Origin: Acinetobacter beijerinckii CIP 110307
Lineage (GTDB): Bacteria > Pseudomonadota > Gammaproteobacteria > Pseudomonadales > Moraxellaceae
Direction of reading: 5' to 3'
Assembly: GCF_000369005.1 (NCBI RefSeq)
Contig: NZ_KB849765.1
Span: 1,549,335 to 1,613,334, forward strand
Length of the DNA: 64,000 bases
This document shows, piece by piece, positions 59,132 to 64,000 of the stretch; position 1 is the first letter of the stretch; each line of letters starts with the position of its first letter. Below the pieces are notes generated by a model. That model had not been told where the DNA came from. It saw nothing but the letters and a program-made list of their open reading frames with translations, and did no database searches. Made by a program: the position numbers and the translations under genes.

Positions 59132-60145
59132 TTAGAATTTAAACAAGCCGATTCCAGCTTTTACTTCATCCAAAGTCTGTTGGGTAATGTCACGACATTT
59201 TTCTGTACCATGTTTTAAAATATCCATGATGTAATCAGGATCTTTTTCCAACTCAGCACGACGTTCACGTATAGGTGCGATAAGCTCTTGTAAAATGCCT
59301 TCTAGACGTTTTTTCACCATACCATCGCCAAGACCACCGCGACGATAATGTGCTTTTAGCTCTTCGACTTCTTCTTTATTCGGATCAAAAGCATCGAGAT
59401 AAGTGAATACAATATTGCCCTCAACCTGACCTGGGTCTTCAATACGTAAATGGTTTGGATCTGTATACATTGCATTTACGGCTTTTTTAATATCTTTATC
59501 TGTCGCATTTAATACAATGGTATTACCTAAAGACTTAGACATTTTTGCTTTACCATCAAAACCAGGCAAACGTGCCATATTCGATAATAATGCTTTGCAT
59601 TCTGGTAATAGATCATGACCAATTTGACGATTGATACGACGTACAACTTCGTTGGTTTGCTCGATCATAGGTAATTGATCTTCACCTACAGGAACCACAG
59701 TTGCCTTAAAGGCAGTAATATCTGCTGCTTGAGCAATTGGATAGCACAAGAAACCTGCCGGAATATCGCGCTCAAAATTACGTAATTGAATTTCTGCTTT
59801 TACTGTTGGATTACGTTCTAAGCGCGCAACTGTCACGTAGTTTAGATAAATCATGGTGAGTTCATTGAGTGCAGGTAAGCAAGACTGTACACAAATTGTT
59901 GTTTTGCTTGGATCAATACCCACAGCCAAGTAATCTAGAGCAACTTGAAGAATATTGTTGCGAACTTTATCTGGGTTATCAGCATTATCAGTCATTGCTT
60001 GTGCATCAGCTAATAGTAGATGCTGATGATGACTATCTTGTAGACCTACACGAGAACGTAATGAACCGACGAAATGCCCAAGATGAAGTTGTCCTGTCGG
60101 ACGATCGCCTGTCAAAATAATTGGACGTTGATCAACATTACTCAT
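59132..60145 (-). CDS. trpS: tryptophanyl-tRNA synthetase
   Basis: Class I synthetase that charges tRNA-Trp, 337 residues. HIGH appears as HLGH at 21-24 (GDRPTGQLHLGHFVGSL) and KMSKS at 201-205 (KMSKSLGNTI). I start at the ATG at 60145 with GGA upstream; the frame extends four codons to a TTG without need. Monocistronic, divergent from yedI. Confidence 0.96.
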   Translation of the reverse strand: MSNVDQRPIILTGDRPTGQLHLGHFVGSLRSRVGLQDSHHQHLLLADAQAMTDNADNPDKVRNNILQVALDYLAVGIDPSKTTICVQSCLPALNELTMIYLNYVTVARLERNPTVKAEIQLRNFERDIPAGFLCYPIAQAADITAFKATVVPVGEDQLPMIEQTNEVVRRINRQIGHDLLPECKALLSNMARLPGFDGKAKMSKSLGNTIVLNATDKDIKKAVNAMYTDPNHLRIEDPGQVEGNIVFTYLDAFDPNKEEVEELKAHYRRGGLGDGMVKKRLEGILQELIAPIRERRAELEKDPDYIMDILKHGTEKCRDITQQTLDEVKAGIGLFKF

Positions 60146-60309
60146 GATATGTTCCAAGATTCAGTTATTTGATAAATATAAGATTGGCGTTATTGTACGG
60201 TAAATAAAAATTTTTCGTCAGCGATTGCTTCAACTTTTTCTTAAAATAATGTTGTGAATTTATTGAGTAATTCTACAATAGCGAGATAAATACAAACTAG
60301 GAAATAAAA

Positions 60310-61233
60310 ATGGCGAGTGGTTTATTATTATTACTTGATGATATTGCAACGATTTTAGATGATGTTGCTGTAATGAGTAAAATGGCAGCAAAAAAAACTG
60401 CGGGTGTATTGGGTGATGACCTTGCTCTGAATGCGCAGCAGGTGAGCGGTGTACGATCTGACCGTGAATTGCCTGTAGTATGGAGTGTTGCAAAAGGATC
60501 GTTCGTCAATAAGTTAATTCTAGTTCCATTAGCACTGTTAATTAGTGTTGTTGCTCCTTGGTTGATTAATCCACTACTTATGATCGGCGGTTTATTCCTC
60601 TGTTATGAGGGTGTCGAAAAAGTCGTACACATGCTGCATCATAAAAAAGCCAAAACGGCTGAAGAGGCAAATGAAAATCTTAAACAAGCAGAATTAGATT
60701 TAGAAAAATTTGAAAAAGATAAAATTAAAGGTGCGATTCGAACAGACTTTATTTTATCTGCCGAAATTGTGGTGATTTCACTTGGTACCGTTGCAACAGC
60801 AGCATTTATGACGAAAGTTTCTGTACTGAGTGTGATTGCAATTGCGATGACTATTGGTGTTTATGGTTTTGTTGCAATGATTGTTAAAATTGATGATTTA
60901 GGCTTATATTTAACACAACAAGCATCAGACTTTAAAAACAAGATCGGTCGTGGATTACTGGCTTTTGCACCAATATTAATGAAAACATTATCGATTGTTG
61001 GAACAATTGCTATGTTTTTAGTCGGTGGTGGAATTATTTCACATACTATTCCTTTATTACATCATTTCACAGAAGAAACGGTAGATCATTTAGAACTCAT
61101 ACCAAGCATCGGTTCGATTGTTGGTGCTTTAACACCAACTTTGATTAATTTAGGTATTGGTTTTATTGCTGGTGCGATTGTATTAATTTTGGTTGGAATA
61201 ATAAAAAAAGTTTGGACTAAAGCTTCTGCTTAG
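60310..61233 (+). CDS. yedI: DUF808 (YedI) inner-membrane protein
   Basis: A 307-residue membrane protein beginning [20 protein letters not shown], diagnostic for YedI/DUF808, with about six transmembrane helices and a charged soluble loop around 115-140. The role is unknown; E. coli YedI is an uncharacterised inner-membrane protein. AGGAAA precedes the ATG. The metallopeptidase gene follows after 38 bases. Confidence 0.9.
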   Translation: MASGLLLLLDDIATILDDVAVMSKMAAKKTAGVLGDDLALNAQQVSGVRSDRELPVVWSVAKGSFVNKLILVPLALLISVVAPWLINPLLMIGGLFLCYEGVEKVVHMLHHKKAKTAEEANENLKQAELDLEKFEKDKIKGAIRTDFILSAEIVVISLGTVATAAFMTKVSVLSVIAIAMTIGVYGFVAMIVKIDDLGLYLTQQASDFKNKIGRGLLAFAPILMKTLSIVGTIAMFLVGGGIISHTIPLLHHFTEETVDHLELIPSIGSIVGALTPTLINLGIGFIAGAIVLILVGIIKKVWTKASA

Positions 61234-61271
61234 CATTGAAGCCCACATCATCATAATAGAGAGAGATCGTT

Positions 61272-62171
61272 ATGCGTTGGAAAGGTCGTAGAGTCAGTAC
61301 CAATGTTGAAGACCGTCGTGGTGGTGGCGGGGCAAAAGCAGGTGGAATTAGTATATTAGGATTAATCGTGGCTTTTGTTGCATGGAAGTTTTTTGGTGTT
61401 GATCCTCAACAAGCTTATCAAGCAACTCAGGCTGTGACGAATGCTCAATCTTCTCAAGCAGCAGCAGCCCCACAGAATTTAACTGCTGATCAGAAAGAGG
61501 CAAGTGAATTTGTGGGAACTGTACTAGCCGATACCGAAGATACATGGGTACCTATTTTTCAACAATTAGGAATGACGTATAAGCCACCCAAATTAGTTTT
61601 ATTTAATGGTGTTGTTCGATCGGGTTGTGGTACTGCTCAAGCGGCGATGGGACCTTTTTACTGTCCAGCAGATCAAAAAGTATATATCGATACTGCTTTC
61701 TTTAAAGATATGCGCCAGCAAATGGGTATTTCTGGAGAGCAAAATCAAACTGAACTTTCTCGTCAAGATCAGGCTGGAGATTTTGCACAAGCTTATGTGA
61801 TTGCTCATGAAGTTGGTCATCATATTCAAAATTTATTAGGAATTTCTGGACAGGTTCAACAGGCACGTTCACAAGCTAGCCAAGCTGAAGGTAATCAGCT
61901 TTCCGTACGTTTAGAGCTTCAAGCAGACTGTTTTGCAGGAATTTGGGCACATCAGAATCAAAAGCGTACTCAGTTTTTAGAGCAGGGTGATATTGAAGAA
62001 GCGATGGATGCTGCCGAAAAAATTGGTGATGACTATTTACAGCGTAGATCTACGGGTCAAGTTGTGCCAGATAGTTTTACTCATGGTACAAGTGAACAGC
62101 GTATGCAATGGTTCCAATTAGGATTGAAGTCTGGTGACATTAATCAATGTAATACATTTAAAGGCATTTGA
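61272..62171 (+). CDS. ypfJ: YpfJ-family neutral zinc metallopeptidase
   Basis: A 299-residue predicted peptidase. A short basic N-terminus (MRWKGRRVSTNVEDRRG) precedes one transmembrane helix (~25-43) and an Ala/Gln linker. The catalytic domain has HEVGHHIQ with zinc ligands H179 and H183 and catalytic E180, plus the downstream LELQADCFAGIWAH, as in the KPN_02809/YpfJ family. Topology suggests a periplasmic active site. It may be co-transcribed with yedI. Confidence 0.9.
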   Translation: MRWKGRRVSTNVEDRRGGGGAKAGGISILGLIVAFVAWKFFGVDPQQAYQATQAVTNAQSSQAAAAPQNLTADQKEASEFVGTVLADTEDTWVPIFQQLGMTYKPPKLVLFNGVVRSGCGTAQAAMGPFYCPADQKVYIDTAFFKDMRQQMGISGEQNQTELSRQDQAGDFAQAYVIAHEVGHHIQNLLGISGQVQQARSQASQAEGNQLSVRLELQADCFAGIWAHQNQKRTQFLEQGDIEEAMDAAEKIGDDYLQRRSTGQVVPDSFTHGTSEQRMQWFQLGLKSGDINQCNTFKGI

Positions 62172-62254
62172 TCATCTAATAAGTGATTAACTACGTAAGC
62201 TATACGAATAACAAAAGCAGAATTAAGTAAAATATTATTTACAAATATTGATTC

Positions 62255-62321
62255 TAGATCAAACGCTTATCCCGAAAATCGGCCTTGTGCGATAACCAAT
62301 AATGGATGGGTGTTTGATCTA
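62255..62321 (+). promoter_or_regulatory. strongly structured RNA element in the antiporter leader
   Basis: Segments 62255-62272 (TAGATCAAACGCTTATCC) and 62304-62321 (GGATGGGTGTTTGATCTA) pair over 18 consecutive positions: 15 Watson-Crick and 3 G-U on the plus strand. On the minus strand those three would be mismatches, so the plus-strand RNA is the likely functional form. The 31-nt interior contains a CGA/TCG mini-hairpin and further pairing options. The element ends 93 bases before the antiporter start. No T run follows, so it is not a standard terminator. Confidence 0.6.
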
Positions 62322-62414
62322 TTTAAATTTCCTAAAACCGTCATTAATTTATTTTGATAAGCTTTATGTCTAGGTAGGTTGTTGGCTGTGTAATAGAAAT
62401 ATTAAAGAGGTGTT

Positions 62415-63914
62415 ATGGGTAATTTCTTTCTTTTACAAGCATTAACGGCTGTTTTTGCACTTTCCATAGCAACCACTATCTTTAATAAACGAATATTAGG
62501 TTTTCCTCAAGCGATCGGTGTGCCGATTGTATCGGCAATATTCGTCTTTATTCTGCAATGGGGGGCGAGTTTATTAAATGGAAATGAGTTTATAACGATT
62601 AATATTCATAATATTGAATCAGCGGTTCGGAATATTGATTTTTACGATTTTTTAATTAATGGTGTTATTTGTTTTATTTTAACTTCATCAGCGCTTAAAT
62701 TTAAAATTTCTGATTTAAAAAGTTATTGGAAGCCAATTAGTATTTTGGCAAGTATTGCTTTAGTACTCTGCGCCGTTTTTTATGCTGGGTTACTGTATAT
62801 CTTCCAATGGGTGGTTGGTTATCCAGTACCTTTACCTGTATTGTTATTACTTGGTGCAGCTTTAGGAGCTACAGATCCAATTGGGATAAAAGGGGTATTA
62901 AGCTCTATTCGAGCACCGCATCATTTAATCGTAAAGCTTGAAGGTGAATCACTCTTTAATGATGCAATGTGTATTGCATTATTCATGACCTTGCTCAAAG
63001 TATTACAGGGGGAGCATTTTTCTCTGATCGCTACGATCGAGACATTACTTTATGAAATTATTGTAGCAGTCATTATTGGTTTTGCATTTGGTCTAGGTAT
63101 TTTAAGACTGCTGCGTGGTAAGCATGAAATGGAGTCACTTATATTAACCACCGCTTTATTGGCCAGTGGTTCTTATTTAGTTGCATTATTTGCACATGCA
63201 TCTGCGCCGATCGCTTGTGTGATAGGTGGCTTAATCGTTGGGAATAAATGGCAAGAAATAAGAGATCAGCGTGAAATACGCGAGGTGAATCATTTTTGGC
63301 ATACCGTAGAGGGAATTATCAATTCATTCCTATTTACGCTGATTGGTCTAGAACTGTTTATATTGGATTTAAGTGCAAATTTAATTATTGGTGGAATTAT
63401 TGCCTTCTTTATTCTCCATTTCTCTAGATTTGCCGCAAATTTTGCAGCTTTCGCATTATTTCCCTCTTTTAAAAATAAAAGCTATAACGGCAGTTTAGCC
63501 ATACTTTCATGGGGTGGCGTTCGCGGAGGTATCTCTTTAGCATTAATTCTTGCTGTAGCGAATGTTCCGGCTCTTAGTGCGTATAGCAGTATTTTAATTG
63601 GATACACCTTTATCAGTGTTTTATTGTCTGGGGTGGTTTGCGGCTTGGGTTTACCTGCAGTGATGAATGCTTTCTACTACAATCCAAGCGAGGAAAAGGA
63701 GGGAATAAAAGGGCTATATCAACGATTATGTAATAAAATGAATAGAAGAGGATTCAAGTATATTGTTGGTGAAGATAGTGCAGGTAAAGAAATAATCACT
63801 ATTTATAACCCCGAAATTTTATTAGATGAGAAGTCAGATGATGGTGTGGCAACTGTACATAATCCAAATAGACGTGAAGAAGTAAGACGTTTAGAAAATC
63901 CTGATAATTTTTAG
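62415..63914 (+). CDS. CPA1-family cation:proton antiporter (NhaP-type)
   Basis: A 499-residue inner-membrane antiporter with about twelve to thirteen transmembrane helices in the first ~420 residues and a hydrophilic C-terminal tail. The CPA1 core motifs are LGATDPIGIKGVL (unwound helix) and GESLFNDAMCIALF, which holds the ND ion-binding pair, plus SWGGVRGGISLAL. Na+/H+ or K+/H+ exchange is expected. AGAGG lies before the ATG. Preceded by a structured leader element, followed by a terminator. Confidence 0.92.
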   Translation: MGNFFLLQALTAVFALSIATTIFNKRILGFPQAIGVPIVSAIFVFILQWGASLLNGNEFITINIHNIESAVRNIDFYDFLINGVICFILTSSALKFKISDLKSYWKPISILASIALVLCAVFYAGLLYIFQWVVGYPVPLPVLLLLGAALGATDPIGIKGVLSSIRAPHHLIVKLEGESLFNDAMCIALFMTLLKVLQGEHFSLIATIETLLYEIIVAVIIGFAFGLGILRLLRGKHEMESLILTTALLASGSYLVALFAHASAPIACVIGGLIVGNKWQEIRDQREIREVNHFWHTVEGIINSFLFTLIGLELFILDLSANLIIGGIIAFFILHFSRFAANFAAFALFPSFKNKSYNGSLAILSWGGVRGGISLALILAVANVPALSAYSSILIGYTFISVLLSGVVCGLGLPAVMNAFYYNPSEEKEGIKGLYQRLCNKMNRRGFKYIVGEDSAGKEIITIYNPEILLDEKSDDGVATVHNPNRREEVRRLENPDNF

Positions 63915-63936
63915 CATTATATTTTGTTTATTTGAT

Positions 63937-63962
63937 AAAAACCTTCTTTAAAGAAGGTTTTT
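63937..63962 (+). terminator. rho-independent terminator of the antiporter gene
   Basis: AAAAACCTTC and GAAGGTTTTT pair around TTTAAA, followed by T-rich sequence. Confidence 0.88.
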
Positions 63963-64000
63963 CTTTTTAAAGGTGATTAAGATTTATTAAATAATATTTT

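Overview
This 64 kb window is chromosomal DNA from a low-GC gammaproteobacterium, almost certainly an Acinetobacter. The clearest marker is a complete adeIJK efflux operon behind a PAP2 phosphatase gene. The gene family members are also Acinetobacter-like: the gltA / sdhCDAB / sucAB-lpd / sucCD block, a polyprenyl synthase divergent from rplU-rpmA, RpoD with a long acidic insert, and TrhO. I see no rRNA, tRNA, CRISPR array, insertion sequence or prophage. Most of the window is core genome, with a few small accessory or unexplained patches.

Layout. 1-1697: an AT-rich OLD-family ATPase/TOPRIM nuclease gene that runs off the left edge. 1795-4695: valS (minus). 5073-8058 (plus): two tandem paralogues of an unrecognised family, a short-chain dehydrogenase and a Dph6-like PP-loop ATPase. 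8101-8900: two YbjQ-family genes. 9010-15552 (minus): pap2-adeI-adeJ-adeK, with a perfect inverted repeat over its likely promoter. 15706-18749: a Gcr-type membrane protein and ispB. 19197-19780: rplU-rpmA. 19849-25965: pirin, lolA, a DUF3298 lipoprotein, serS, cysG and trmL. 26002-30494: an HxlR regulator divergent from a flavodoxin, an APC permease, and an iron-dependent alcohol dehydrogenase paired with an SCP2-like protein. 30576-35539: lipB, a secreted unknown, a DUF493 protein, rpoD, a PA3496-type acidic protein and UPF0149. 35678-41767: LysE/LysR pair, tpm, dedA, trhO, a DUF1289 protein, a DUF2306 protein and a YARHG protein. 41841-55901: the TCA cluster. 56014-56254: a small gene broken by one base. 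56335-58717: yqiJ-yqiK. 59132-63914: trpS, yedI, ypfJ and a CPA1 cation/proton antiporter.

How the genes work together. The TCA block encodes citrate synthase, succinate dehydrogenase, 2-oxoglutarate dehydrogenase (E1, E2, E3) and succinyl-CoA synthetase, all plus strand except gltA, which faces away across a 900-bp AT-rich gap. Strong terminators after sdhB, lpd and sucD divide it into modules. AdeIJK forms a complete tripartite RND pump.

The most interesting items are not protein-coding. They are a 67-nt element with an 18-pair stem (every pair Watson-Crick or G-U on the plus strand) in the antiporter leader, paired hairpins between sdhB and sucA, palindromes in the sdh leader, three segments with alternative pairing upstream of sdh, and a minus-strand terminator next to trpS that belongs to no annotated gene. 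The tandem unknown paralogues and the frameshifted small gene are the best protein-level leads. All calls are from reading the sequence; no database search was possible.
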